IMG/VR virus record: IMGVR_UViG_3300025099_000090
Coordinates: 1 to 30,559 of that record
DNA from: a virus
DNA: 30,559 bases
Strand: one strand, 5' to 3'
Shown here: positions 13,418 through 22,200 of the stretch, one piece after another
How the letters are laid out: each line of letters starts with the position of its first letter
How positions within the stretch are numbered: the first letter of the stretch is position 1
The notes under the pieces: model-generated
Seen by the model: only the letters and a program-made list of their open reading frames with translations
Told to the model about the DNA's origin: nothing
Database searches by the model: none
Made by a program: the position numbers and the translations under genes

Positions 13418-14515
13418 TTAGGATTGCTCCCACCGCGACATCAAGGCATCCGCTATGTCATCTAAGTCACCACTCATAGATGCGTTTGACCGTAGTTTAT
13501 TCTGAGCCTTCTTCTGGCGCTGAATACGGACATCTGCATCACTCGGTGGTGCCTTCTTCGATCTTAAGACTTTGTTACCTGTCTTGGTCTTCTTAATGCG
13601 CACTGCTTTCCCCTTTTTGGTTTCGGCAGCCGCTTTGGATTGGTCGTATAGTCTCGCTTTGTTGAGAACCATAATAACCTGTGGGTCGACGTATTGATCG
13701 ACCTGCTCCGATGGGAGACCAACTGAGACTGCATACTGGCGAATGTCGTTGTATAGATCATTGCCCCAGTCTGGCAGTTCATTCTGAAGAACCTTGACGC
13801 ACTCTTGGGCGGCAGTCTGATGCTGTTTAGAGTAATCAGTCTGTGCCTGTTTATAGAAGGCGTCTGCTTCTTCGGTTAAAAACTTAAGGTCTTGTTCTGC
13901 TTCGCTAGCCTCTTGGCGTAGTTTCGCAAACTCCGTAGCATCCATCTGTCGACTAGCGACTAACATGTCTACTTCAGAGTATGGCTTGAAACGCGCCTGA
14001 GCTCTTTCGATAAGCTTCTGGTATGACAAATCAGCCCTCTGAAGGGCTTCGTCTGCCTCTTTGCGCTTGGCAGCGGTTTCTTGAGACTTACGTGTCAGAC
14101 TTGCTTCTTGTCCGTAGAGCCGTTTGAGTTCCTTGATGGATGCCTGCTTAACATCACCATCGACTGGGATTTCAACCAAAGTCTCGTCAGTGAGCTCGAT
14201 AAGCTCTTCTTCTTCGGTTTCTTCTTCATCCGTGTCTTCGGCGGTGTCTTCTTTGTCAGGGTCCTCAAGGTTTTCCTCTTCTTCTGGGGTATCCTCTTCT
14301 GGCTCTTCGGCTTCGTTAGTTTCGTCCTCTTCGTATTCCTCGAAAGCATCAGTCTCTTTGATGTCTTCTTTCGAGGTTGCCTCTTCGTCCTCGTCAGTCG
14401 ATAGATCAGTTGCCTGATCGTCCGTCCAACGGCCCAAGATGGCTTCTGCCGCATCTTCGATGTCATCGAATGATTGATACGACTGTTGAGGTTGATTTGT
14501 TTGGTCGTTACTCAT
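13418..14515 (-). CDS. Capsid scaffolding protein (365 aa)
   Basis: This would be the internal scaffold that directs capsid assembly and then leaves. The first ~125 residues are extremely acidic, with long Glu/Asp runs. A predicted coiled coil follows (about 130-245: SQETAAKRKEADEALQRA, EASEAEQDLKFLTEEA). The C-terminal region is basic and helical (about 300-365: KKGKAVRIKKTKTGNK, QRQKKAQNKLRS), ending in a short helix, LDDIADALMSRWEQS. The N-terminus repeats a similar motif (DDIEDAAEAILGRW). An acidic N-terminus, coiled coil and basic C-terminus just before the capsid gene are the usual scaffold plan. The basic C-terminal helix would contact the capsid protein. Confidence 0.88.
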   Translation of the reverse strand: MSNDQTNQPQQSYQSFDDIEDAAEAILGRWTDDQATDLSTDEDEEATSKEDIKETDAFEEYEEDETNEAEEPEEDTPEEEENLEDPDKEDTAEDTDEEETEEEELIELTDETLVEIPVDGDVKQASIKELKRLYGQEASLTRKSQETAAKRKEADEALQRADLSYQKLIERAQARFKPYSEVDMLVASRQMDATEFAKLRQEASEAEQDLKFLTEEADAFYKQAQTDYSKQHQTAAQECVKVLQNELPDWGNDLYNDIRQYAVSVGLPSEQVDQYVDPQVIMVLNKARLYDQSKAAAETKKGKAVRIKKTKTGNKVLRSKKAPPSDADVRIQRQKKAQNKLRSNASMSGDLDDIADALMSRWEQS

Positions 14516-14522
14516 GATGGAC

Positions 14523-14807
14523 CTATTCTTCCTCTTGGCTGCTATCGCCTTCTTTATTAGTGCTCTCCATGATTTGATCTCTGATAGCGCAATGCTGCTT
14601 CAGAGTGTTCGCCACGTCGACTAATGCACGATAGTGGTTGTAAAGGTTTTCTCTGGCGCTGCTCTCATCAGGTTTCGTATTGACGAACTGCTGAAAAGTG
14701 CCTTCGACCAGAGCGTTTAAGACATTCTGAAATGCCGTTGTGCTAAGTAATGCTTCTGCGTCGTCACCTTGTTTAATCAGACGTTCCTGCTCATCAGTAC
14801 GATACAT
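14523..14807 (-). CDS. Hypothetical protein between portal and scaffold (94 aa)
   Basis: This is a small, mostly helical, acidic protein (MYRTDEQERLIKQGDDAEAL, FQNVLNALVEGTFQQF, LYNHYRALVDVANTL) that ends in Glu residues. ATG at 14807 has a strong AAAAAGGAGAG ribosome site. Its position between portal and scaffold is common for small uncharacterised head-assembly proteins in marine podoviruses. I recognise no functional motif. A 138-base gap with two hairpins lies upstream. Confidence 0.72.
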   Translation of the reverse strand: MYRTDEQERLIKQGDDAEALLSTTAFQNVLNALVEGTFQQFVNTKPDESSARENLYNHYRALVDVANTLKQHCAIRDQIMESTNKEGDSSQEEE

Positions 14808-14850
14808 CTGAACTCTCCTTTTTGCTCTTCTTATGCTTTGCTTTCCTTGG

Positions 14851-14871
14851 AAGGACTTTTGTTTGGTCCTT
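14851..14871 (-). repeat. Small hairpin before the 94-aa gene
   Basis: On the minus strand AAGGAC (14871-14866) pairs with GTCCTT (14856-14851) around a nine-base A-rich loop. It lies next to the larger hairpin at 14878-14932. It could be part of one processing or attenuation structure. No U-tract follows. Confidence 0.35.
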
Positions 14872-14877
14872 AAGGAT

Positions 14878-14932
14878 GCGCGGACGAAACCGTGGGGTGC
14901 GTAGCGCTTGGGCTATGGGGTTTCGTCTGCGC
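14878..14932 (-). promoter_or_regulatory. Long stem-loop between portal and downstream head genes
   Basis: Arms of 14 bases (14932-14919 and 14891-14878) pair with a single mismatch (GCGCAGACGAAACC against GGTTTCGTCCGCGC on the minus strand) around a 27-base loop. The element lies in the 138-base gap after the portal stop. It lacks a trailing U-tract, so it is not an ordinary terminator. T7-like phages cut their polycistronic mRNA at RNase III stem-loops between genes, and this could be such a site. It could also adjust the ratio of portal to scaffold and capsid. Confidence 0.5.
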
Positions 14933-14945
14933 GGTCGTAGGGTCA

Positions 14946-16967
14946 TCAGCCTGTTGGTGAGGCAATGGCCCTGACATCGTCGGCAGTCCGAGCTATCTCA
15001 AGCTCTGCTGTGTCTACCATTTGTTTGTGCTCCAACTGAGCCTCTTTGAGGTCCATGCTATCGCTCTGAATGGCGAAGCTCTGTTGTGCTTTCAACTGCT
15101 CAAGTTGGAGTTTCAATTGCGCGATCTGAGCGTCGGCTTGTGCCTTCATCTCAGCCACTGCTGTCTGACGTTCTTGTATCTCAAGCTGCTTCTGAGCGGC
15201 CTGCATCTGCATCTCTTGGGTAGGGTCAGGCTGAGGCTGCTGAGGTGGCGACAAGAAGTCACTGACGTTCTTAATGCCGTTGTTCTCTAGAACGGTGGAC
15301 ATGAGGTTAAATGCGTTCTCTGGTGTATACATCTGTGACAACACAGGGTCCTGAGACATCAGGCCGTGGATCGCTAGATACTTCTGAGCCTCTTGTTCTT
15401 GCTCACCGTATCCGAGGTGTAAGTCCACCTGCACGTCACGTTTGTCGGCCCAAGCACCGGGATTGACTGGCACAAAGTTACCTGCAAGCTCCACGATCTT
15501 TTGCTCATCTTCGTTCTCAACGACAAGCTGATAGATCATCTGATAGAGCGGCTTCAGGAAGTTATTTGCGAAGTTACGAGCGATGATCTTCTGGCGCTGC
15601 TGAGACATCGTCGCAAGCTGCTCAACCATTGCAGCACTGTTCTGTTTGCTGATGGCGTCCTTGTTGAGGCCTTGAGACAGGCGAGAGACACCAGTGGTAT
15701 CCTCTTTGTCTTCATCAAGCATCTGGATGGTCTGGAAGATAAACGGATTGAGTGCCGCCTGTGGCATTGGGCTGATAGCGTCGGGCCTAGTGACATTTAC
15801 TATGCCGCCCACGCGATTATCAATGAGCTCCCTTGGGTTCGATAGGCCGCCTTTGGTGACGACATAACGTGGGTTATTCGTAATCATCGCATGGTCAAGG
15901 ATCGACCGCGTGAGCACCGTTCTGGCGTTCTGTATTGGTATAACCTTGGCACCGAAGTTCGAGCCGTAGAAGGCATGGGCGATCGGCAGAGGCACAAAGG
16001 CGACGAAGGGGCGTCTCATGCACCTTTCGCACTCTAGCAAGCTGTTGCCTGCCTTGATGACCTTATAGAGCTCCGCAACTCCAGAGCCCATTTTGTCTAG
16101 CATTATGTATGCTTCGTAGACGGTCACTTGTCGCACTTGGTCTTGGTAACCCTTGACGTTGAACCCTCGATCACTGCCGATGTTCTCGTGACGGCTGATG
16201 ACCTCTGGGTCGGTCTCTAGGTCGACGTCGTCATGCTCACCAATGTCATCTAGGAGCTTCTCGTCATAGCCCATCTCGCGGAGCTCAGAGAGCGTCTTTT
16301 TGTATCTCTGTGCGCAGAACGTAATGCTGTCTAAGTCTTTTGCTTGAGGCTCAATTAGGAACTCTTCTGGGGCGACGGCGTCTACGCATACCTTAGATGT
16401 GTCGCGGTATATACGAAGGGTACCACTGTAGTTGCCCAAGGCGTCCTCTTCGACTTCCTCGATCTCGACGTTGTCTTCTGCAAGCATCATGTCGAAGTCG
16501 TCTGGCAGTACGTCCTCGATAGTCTGAAGGTAGCTGTCAGAGCTCTCCTCGTAGAACACTTTGGCAAGCCCGGCGCGTGCAATCAGGCCATCGTGGATGA
16601 CCGTCTGCATGACCTCGAACAGGTTGTTCTGGCGGTTTGCGACATAGTCCACATAAGACGTAGCGACGGCAGCCATAGGGACATCATCACTGTTCTGAGG
16701 GCTGAAGCGAACTGTCTTGTATCCTGTGGAGAATGTCTCTAGGAGCGCTGCCTTCATGCTCTCGACGGCGTCATAGACGTCCATAGAGACGTACTTGCTG
16801 TTTCCATCATGGGCAGGTTTTGGCAGGGCTGCGTTGTAGTGATCGACTACCTTACGGCGTTCTCTACTGATCTCGCTGTCATAGTACCCGATAGACTTGC
16901 GCACATTGTCGTCAACTAGAGCGACAATCTGCTCATCACTCAGTTTACTGTATTCATCCGTGCTCAT
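14946..16967 (-). CDS. Portal protein (673 aa)
   Basis: This would form the dodecameric vertex through which DNA is packaged and ejected. N-terminal features include DEQIVALVDDNVRKSIGYYD and a helix with SMDVYDAVESMKAALLETF. The core includes GVSRLSQGLNKDAISKQNS, a block typical of podovirus portals of the P22/SU10 type. The C-terminal ~110 residues are a Gln/Ala/Lys-rich coiled coil (MQAAQKQLEIQERQTAVAEM), consistent with a portal barrel. The gene starts four bases after terL ends, and the ribosome site is weak. It is followed by a hairpin-containing gap. Length and context are normal for a portal. Confidence 0.92.
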   Translation of the reverse strand: MSTDEYSKLSDEQIVALVDDNVRKSIGYYDSEISRERRKVVDHYNAALPKPAHDGNSKYVSMDVYDAVESMKAALLETFSTGYKTVRFSPQNSDDVPMAAVATSYVDYVANRQNNLFEVMQTVIHDGLIARAGLAKVFYEESSDSYLQTIEDVLPDDFDMMLAEDNVEIEEVEEDALGNYSGTLRIYRDTSKVCVDAVAPEEFLIEPQAKDLDSITFCAQRYKKTLSELREMGYDEKLLDDIGEHDDVDLETDPEVISRHENIGSDRGFNVKGYQDQVRQVTVYEAYIMLDKMGSGVAELYKVIKAGNSLLECERCMRRPFVAFVPLPIAHAFYGSNFGAKVIPIQNARTVLTRSILDHAMITNNPRYVVTKGGLSNPRELIDNRVGGIVNVTRPDAISPMPQAALNPFIFQTIQMLDEDKEDTTGVSRLSQGLNKDAISKQNSAAMVEQLATMSQQRQKIIARNFANNFLKPLYQMIYQLVVENEDEQKIVELAGNFVPVNPGAWADKRDVQVDLHLGYGEQEQEAQKYLAIHGLMSQDPVLSQMYTPENAFNLMSTVLENNGIKNVSDFLSPPQQPQPDPTQEMQMQAAQKQLEIQERQTAVAEMKAQADAQIAQLKLQLEQLKAQQSFAIQSDSMDLKEAQLEHKQMVDTAELEIARTADDVRAIASPTG

Positions 16968-16971
16968 TCAG

Positions 16972-18543
16972 TCACACCATTTCTATGTACATTTCATCTA
17001 CACTTTCTACTGGCTCCCAAGCGCCCTCGTGGACGTGATTAGCCAGTGCGAGGCTCATGACACAGTCGTCGTAGCAGCCTGCTTCAGCTTCCATCCCACC
17101 GCTTTCTGTCACGATGTATGTCAGCATCTCTCTAATAGTTGTCTTGTCGTTTAGCTCGATCTCACCGTCGCGCACTGACGCGCGTAACTGGTCGATGATC
17201 AGCGGTTTCGTCTTGGCAGTTGTCGCAAAGCCCAACTTGACAGTCTCACGATCTGTGAGCTTGTCCACTTCAGTGGTCGTATAAAAGTTAGCGTAAGCCA
17301 TATCTTTAGCCAGACGAGTGCATGTGAGAATGCCATGGCTGTTGTTCTCCACGATAATGTAAGCCTGATTGAAGAAGTCCCCTAAGTTATAGAGGACCGT
17401 AGCAAAGAAGTCGGGGTGCACATGGCCTCTCCAAGTAGCCACCTGCCGCTTCTTACTGTCGAGCACTTGGGCAACGCTGTAGTCACCGTTTCTGACACCC
17501 ATAGCGACGTCAGCACCTATGACATACTGCTCTCCGGGGTCGTGCGCTCTGTATAGCGTGAGCTCCCCCCTGACGTTGTTCTCCCAGTCGTCACCTTCGA
17601 GCGCTAGACGCTCTTTGACGTCTGCAGCATCTCCTAGGTTCTCCTGAAGTTGCTCAGGGTTAAACACTGGGCGACCTGTCGTCAGAAAGGCCTCTTCGGG
17701 TTCTGATGGGTACTCCTGTCGAAACAGGTCGATGCCATTCTGAGCAATCTTACGACGACGAAACATCAACTGGCCGTCATCTAAAGAATACTTTTCCGCT
17801 AGCTCTTCTTCCTCTGGAGTGCGTTGGAACTTCTTAGGGACCGTCTCTCGATACTCAGGGTTGACGTGCCAAGGGATAAACACAGGCACATAGCCGTTGG
17901 AGCCATCCACGGCACCTTTCCAGAGGTCATAAAAGACGCCTGTCACACCATTGGCCGTGCTTTCGACGAAGACGGCAGTGTTCTTTGTGTTTGGTACGGC
18001 CTGTGTGAGGGAGTTCCAGTTGTCGGCTGCTGTCGTCTTAGACCAAAAGGCAAGCTCTGAAGCATGAACGTGGGTCAGCGTCTCACCTCGGCCAATAGCA
18101 TCGCCACCTGCAGTCGCAACGACGTAAGAGCTATCGAGGACGTCAAACGACAACTCGCGCCGGGAGCTATACTTAGTGTGAGGCTTTAGGAGCTCAGGGC
18201 AGTTCTCGTGATACCTCTTTGTCATGTCGAAGAGGGCACGAGTGCTATCAGAGTGGTGCGTGATAACCATGGATTTACACGCGGCACGCTGAGAGACGCT
18301 GAAGTATAAGTAGCCGCCAACATAGGTCGAGAGACCCTGTTGACGCGCTTTTAAGATGATGACCCTGACTTTGCCTTCTGCTGCTAGCTGATCTTCGACA
18401 GCCGACTGCAGGATGGCTTGGGCAGGGTTCAGCTTTAGGGGCTGAACGTCACCTTCCTTAGTTCTGATCTTTAGGGCAGATTTAGAGTAGAACTCAAAGT
18501 CAGTGTATAGGCGTTTCCGTATCGCGGCTAACTTCGGGTTCAT
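16972..18543 (-). CDS. terL: Terminase large subunit (packaging ATPase/nuclease, 523 aa)
   Basis: This is the DNA-packaging motor. The ATPase half has a Walker A-like KARQQGLST (residues 65-73), a Walker B region LTHVHASELAFW with catalytic E163, and coupling motif VFVESTANG (191-199). The nuclease half is RNase H-like, with D345 (VIGADVAMG), E399 (IIVENNSHG) and D492/D493 (CYDDCVMSLA). All key residues are present. The start ATG at 18543 overlaps the end of terS by 44 bases, a usual coupling for terminase subunits. The portal gene follows after four bases. In this genome terL leads the head genes rather than ending the map as in T7. Confidence 0.96.
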   Translation of the reverse strand: MNPKLAAIRKRLYTDFEFYSKSALKIRTKEGDVQPLKLNPAQAILQSAVEDQLAAEGKVRVIILKARQQGLSTYVGGYLYFSVSQRAACKSMVITHHSDSTRALFDMTKRYHENCPELLKPHTKYSSRRELSFDVLDSSYVVATAGGDAIGRGETLTHVHASELAFWSKTTAADNWNSLTQAVPNTKNTAVFVESTANGVTGVFYDLWKGAVDGSNGYVPVFIPWHVNPEYRETVPKKFQRTPEEEELAEKYSLDDGQLMFRRRKIAQNGIDLFRQEYPSEPEEAFLTTGRPVFNPEQLQENLGDAADVKERLALEGDDWENNVRGELTLYRAHDPGEQYVIGADVAMGVRNGDYSVAQVLDSKKRQVATWRGHVHPDFFATVLYNLGDFFNQAYIIVENNSHGILTCTRLAKDMAYANFYTTTEVDKLTDRETVKLGFATTAKTKPLIIDQLRASVRDGEIELNDKTTIREMLTYIVTESGGMEAEAGCYDDCVMSLALANHVHEGAWEPVESVDEMYIEMV

Positions 18544-19042
18544 CTAATTGCTCTTCCTCGTTTAGTGCTTCTGCCATCAGAAGTGTCGCTAGGAACTCCT
18601 CGGCCTTGCCGACAGAAACTTCAGACTTGGTAACTGGTTTACTCTTGGTGAAGTCGAGGACCATACGAGCAGCCAAAAGCTTCTCTCTGGCTTGCCCCGG
18701 TTCGCGCATGATAATGACTGCAGTGCGAAGTGCTTCTTGGGCGAGTTCATCCTCGACGCCATAGTCCTTCTTCATGATCTCTAAGACGGTTTCTGCATCT
18801 TTCATCGCTTGTTCCCTCAACGGCTTTATTGTTTCGCGTGTGTATCCATCTGGCACGCCCTTTGGCCTGCCGGGGTTTTTACGCTTTTTTGTTGCCCACG
18901 CTTTTCTTTGGGCGCGGCCTTCTTCCGTTTGCATCATCAGCCAGAAGTGGTTCTTTTCCTTTGGGTTGCCCTTTTGGGGCATCTTTACCTCTTTTGGGGG
19001 CTTCTTCTGCCGACGTGCTCTTGGCTGCTTTTCGGTCGTCAT
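18500..19042 (-). CDS. terS: Terminase small subunit (180 aa)
   Basis: This would recognise phage DNA and regulate terL. The first ~60 residues are very basic (PRARRQKKPPKEVK, KAWATKKRKNPGRPKGVPDG), suiting DNA contact. A helical region follows (KDAETVLEIMKKDYG, EKLLAARMVLDFTKSKP) that resembles TerS oligomerisation helices, and the C-terminus is acidic. It lies immediately before terL and overlaps it by 44 bases, which supports the call. ATG at 19042 has GAGG about twelve bases upstream. A later ATG about 20 codons in is possible. Its first 164 bases also encode the end of the 118-aa ORF in another frame. Confidence 0.83.
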   Translation of the reverse strand: MTTEKQPRARRQKKPPKEVKMPQKGNPKEKNHFWLMMQTEEGRAQRKAWATKKRKNPGRPKGVPDGYTRETIKPLREQAMKDAETVLEIMKKDYGVEDELAQEALRTAVIIMREPGQAREKLLAARMVLDFTKSKPVTKSEVSVGKAEEFLATLLMAEALNEEEQLDEPEVSRDTETPIH

Positions 19043-19235
19043 TAGGTTTATACCTCGTCGATATCTCCGTGATTATCCGTGTCGAGTGAGGGTATTGGCG
19101 CTCGTACATCATCATGGGGATATTGCAGTACATCTCCCAGATCATTGCGCCTTTGTCGTCCTTCGACAGCGACTTGCTAGCCTCGATGTCCTCAAAGCCT
19201 TTTATGGCGGACATAAGCTCCATCATTAGCTTCAC
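18879..19235 (-). CDS. Small ORF overlapping terS in another frame (118 aa)
   Basis: GTG at 19235 has AAAGGAG seven to eight bases upstream, a better ribosome site than that of terS. Residues 1-64 lie before terS and read as a helical domain (MMELMSAIKGFEDIEASKSL, KGAMIWEMYCNIPMMMYERQ). Residues 65-118 overlap the start of terS and are low-complexity basic sequence (EAPKRGKDAPKGQPKGKEP), the kind of reading expected as a by-product of a basic-rich gene in another frame. The upstream portion is likely a real gene. The long overlapping tail could be either coding or tolerated read-on. The function is unknown. Confidence 0.6.
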   Translation of the reverse strand: MKLMMELMSAIKGFEDIEASKSLSKDDKGAMIWEMYCNIPMMMYERQYPHSTRIITEISTRYKPNDDRKAAKSTSAEEAPKRGKDAPKGQPKGKEPLLADDANGRRPRPKKSVGNKKA

Positions 19236-19268
19236 GGTTGCTCTCCTTTTCTCTCATATGTTCTTGCA

Positions 19269-22200
19269 CTAGGCGGCAGACAGCATACCTGCATTGGGCG
19301 ACAGTGCCCCCGGCTGCATTTGCTGACGCTGCTGCTCTTCTTGCTCATCCTCAGCCTGCTCAGAGGCCATAAGGGCCATCACGACGGCTATGGATATCGC
19401 AAGTGGGTGGGTGAAGAACTGGATGTCCTTGTTGCCTGCCTTGCGTAGCTCACCTCGTATCCACTTGGCCGTCTCTGGCATTACAAGCTTCGCCATCTTT
19501 GGGTTGACCGCGTAGACCCAGAACGGATCGACAGAGAACTCACCCTTTGACCTTATGTATTTCACATGAGCGTCAAGCTTGTTCTCGAAGTCCATTTGTT
19601 CTTCTGGGGTCATCTGGTTGCGGCGCTGATCGAACTTGTCCATGGCCGCCATCAGGCCACGCACTGGTCTGCGCTCTGTTGGCTTGCCTTCGACGTAAGC
19701 AGACAAGCTGTTCTGCAGGCGTGTAATCTCGCGGAGTATCTTGCGCTCTTGAGGTGTACGCTTGCCTTGCGGCTTGTCGATCATAGCGCCGATAGCATTC
19801 TCTACGGATGGCGTGCCGTTTCCGTTGCCGTTTAGCATAGGACCGACACCAGACATTGGAGCCATGGTCACGCCGTGGAATATCTCGTGAAGCAGCGTTG
19901 TGAGCGCTTCGATGTCTGTGAGATTGCGCCCACTTCCTATACTATCTGTTCCAAGGAAGTTTGTGCCCGGCTCTAGTGCGAAGACGTGACCAGATGCACC
20001 ATTAGAGGTCTTTGTGAAGCGACCTCTGAGGGTCTTGGCGTTGGACCCTAAAGTCTCAAGCATCTTTTGGTGGTCATTGAACATGTGCACTGTGATGCCA
20101 AGAGCTTTCGCAAGCGTCAGGGCGTCCTCGATGTTCGTAATGCCGTTCTCGTAAGGCGATCCCTTTTTGCCGATCTCGAAGAGTGCTTTTACGGCAGGGA
20201 ACTGGCCGACTACTTCTTGCTTGCTAGGTACTCGTCGGCTGAAGGCGCGTCGTAGTTGGGACGATCCATTGCGGATGAAATCGCTGAGGGCAGGGGCTTC
20301 CCTGTCGTCTGCTGTTTGCCCTGCGCCGACATCCGAGCGGCTAGGTTCGATATTCGAGCCATCGCTTCCCTCTCCGTCATCATTGAGGGGGATGCCTTTT
20401 TCTTTGAGGAGTTTCCTTGCGCCACTTGAGTTAGTCCCTTCTTTTGTTCTGAGCCCTTGCGAACCCCACAGTCTTTTCTCAAAGAACCACAGGACAGCTT
20501 GTGTGTCGCCGGGATCAAGAGAGTTTTGATCAGACAAATCTCCAGTTAATCGAAAGACTGCATTACGCTCTGCATCATTAGCAGGACCACCTGCAACACC
20601 TTCTTTTGCCACAGGTGTTTCAAGCAATCTACCAGTCCACCTACGGTATGATCGAGTGTACCATAAATCAATTACGCTGTCACCTGCGTCGATTTCGACG
20701 CCGTGGAGGCCCATAGAATAACGACCAAGCTTTTTACCGAATGCTAGGAAGCCATATTCTGGGGCCCCTGCTTTCTCTGCCTTAGTTGTGTATCTGCCTG
20801 CTTTATAAAGACCACTATCGAGCATAACATTGTTAATGTCTTCACGCGTCTGTGGTTGAAGTAGGAAGTCCATAGCAGGCGCTAAACCGCCTTTAGTTTC
20901 TACTAAGTATTTAAGCATCCCAAGCTGCTGCTCGTTAGCTTTGTTTCTTATGCCCCACCCTGCATCCTTAGTGACCATTTTGCCTGTTTTAGCGCTTTTA
21001 AAGGTTGTCTTTGGGGGCTCTAACCCTTGCTGCCTAAAACCCTCAGCGCGATTGACTGGCACTTCTCCTGTCCGAAGAAAGTCCTCAAACGCCCATGAAG
21101 ACATCATAAAGGCATTATCTGGGTCAGCACCGTTAGAGAATATACCTGCAAACGTAAGATAAAGCTGACGATGTGTTTGTTCTGTTGCTAATGATGGGTA
21201 GACACGAGATGCCATTGCCATCGCATCTTCAACATCTTTGCTATACCACCCAACACCACTATTTGGCTGCTCAAGTTGTGCCTTAAGCTCTTCAGAGGCC
21301 CTACCTAAAACTTGCTGATAATCATCTTCACTGTTTTCAGGGAATATCTGGCGACCATACTTTTTCTGGTGGTCGGCGTTCATAGCTTCGCCTATTTTGC
21401 GAACAGTAGGTTTTCCTTCTAAAGGCAAAGGTGTGTCGAAATAGTCTAGGTCGTCGCGCTGCAGTAAAGTCGGGTCAGACAATAGAGCAGGACGCGCAGG
21501 TGAGCTTTGGTCAACCTCTAGATCACGGCTGTCTTGCTGAAGTAGCGCAGGGGGTGCGGTTGTTTCTGCGTCGACTTTACTTAAAACTGTGTCGACGCCC
21601 TCTTGTACCAAACTTTTAAATTCTAAGAAATCTATTCTTGATCCATAGTAGCCTTCTATATCTTCTAAATGTTCTAAAGTTTTGCTTTGGTCAAATCTTA
21701 TAGTTTTGTCAGATGCTAAGTATTGTTGATAATCTGGATGGTCAGAAAACCGCAGCTTAAACTCATCTTCTATATCAAGATATTCTTTATACTCAGGGTC
21801 CCAAGACGCTTCATCCAATATTTGAACTTGCACATAAGACGAAGGAGAAACATTTGATATATCAGTTCTGACTTCTATGTTTCTAATGTTAAGCTCATCA
21901 ATACTTTCTTTAACGGCATCTGCTAAATCAGAACTAAGATTACTTACGCTTTCAAAAGCGATATGGTCTTTATTACCTGACAGCTTACCATACAGCAGGC
22001 TGCCTTCAATTACTTGGTCTTTTACTTTACGGCCTGCCTCAGATGTCGAGAGTAGCACAGGTGAGCTTTGGTCAACCTCTAGATCACGGTCGTCTTGCTG
22101 CCTTGGTGGCCTCACTAGGGCTTCGCGTTTGCCTACATGGTTTGGAGCGCTGATATAACCTTCAGCTTCCATCCTGTTTACTAAAGTCTCAGCCTCAGAA

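Noticed and set aside
14095-14466. Lys/Arg-rich 123-aa minus-strand ORF inside the scaffold gene
   Set aside because: It is an alternate-frame reading of the Glu/Asp-rich scaffold N-terminus and has no ribosome site.
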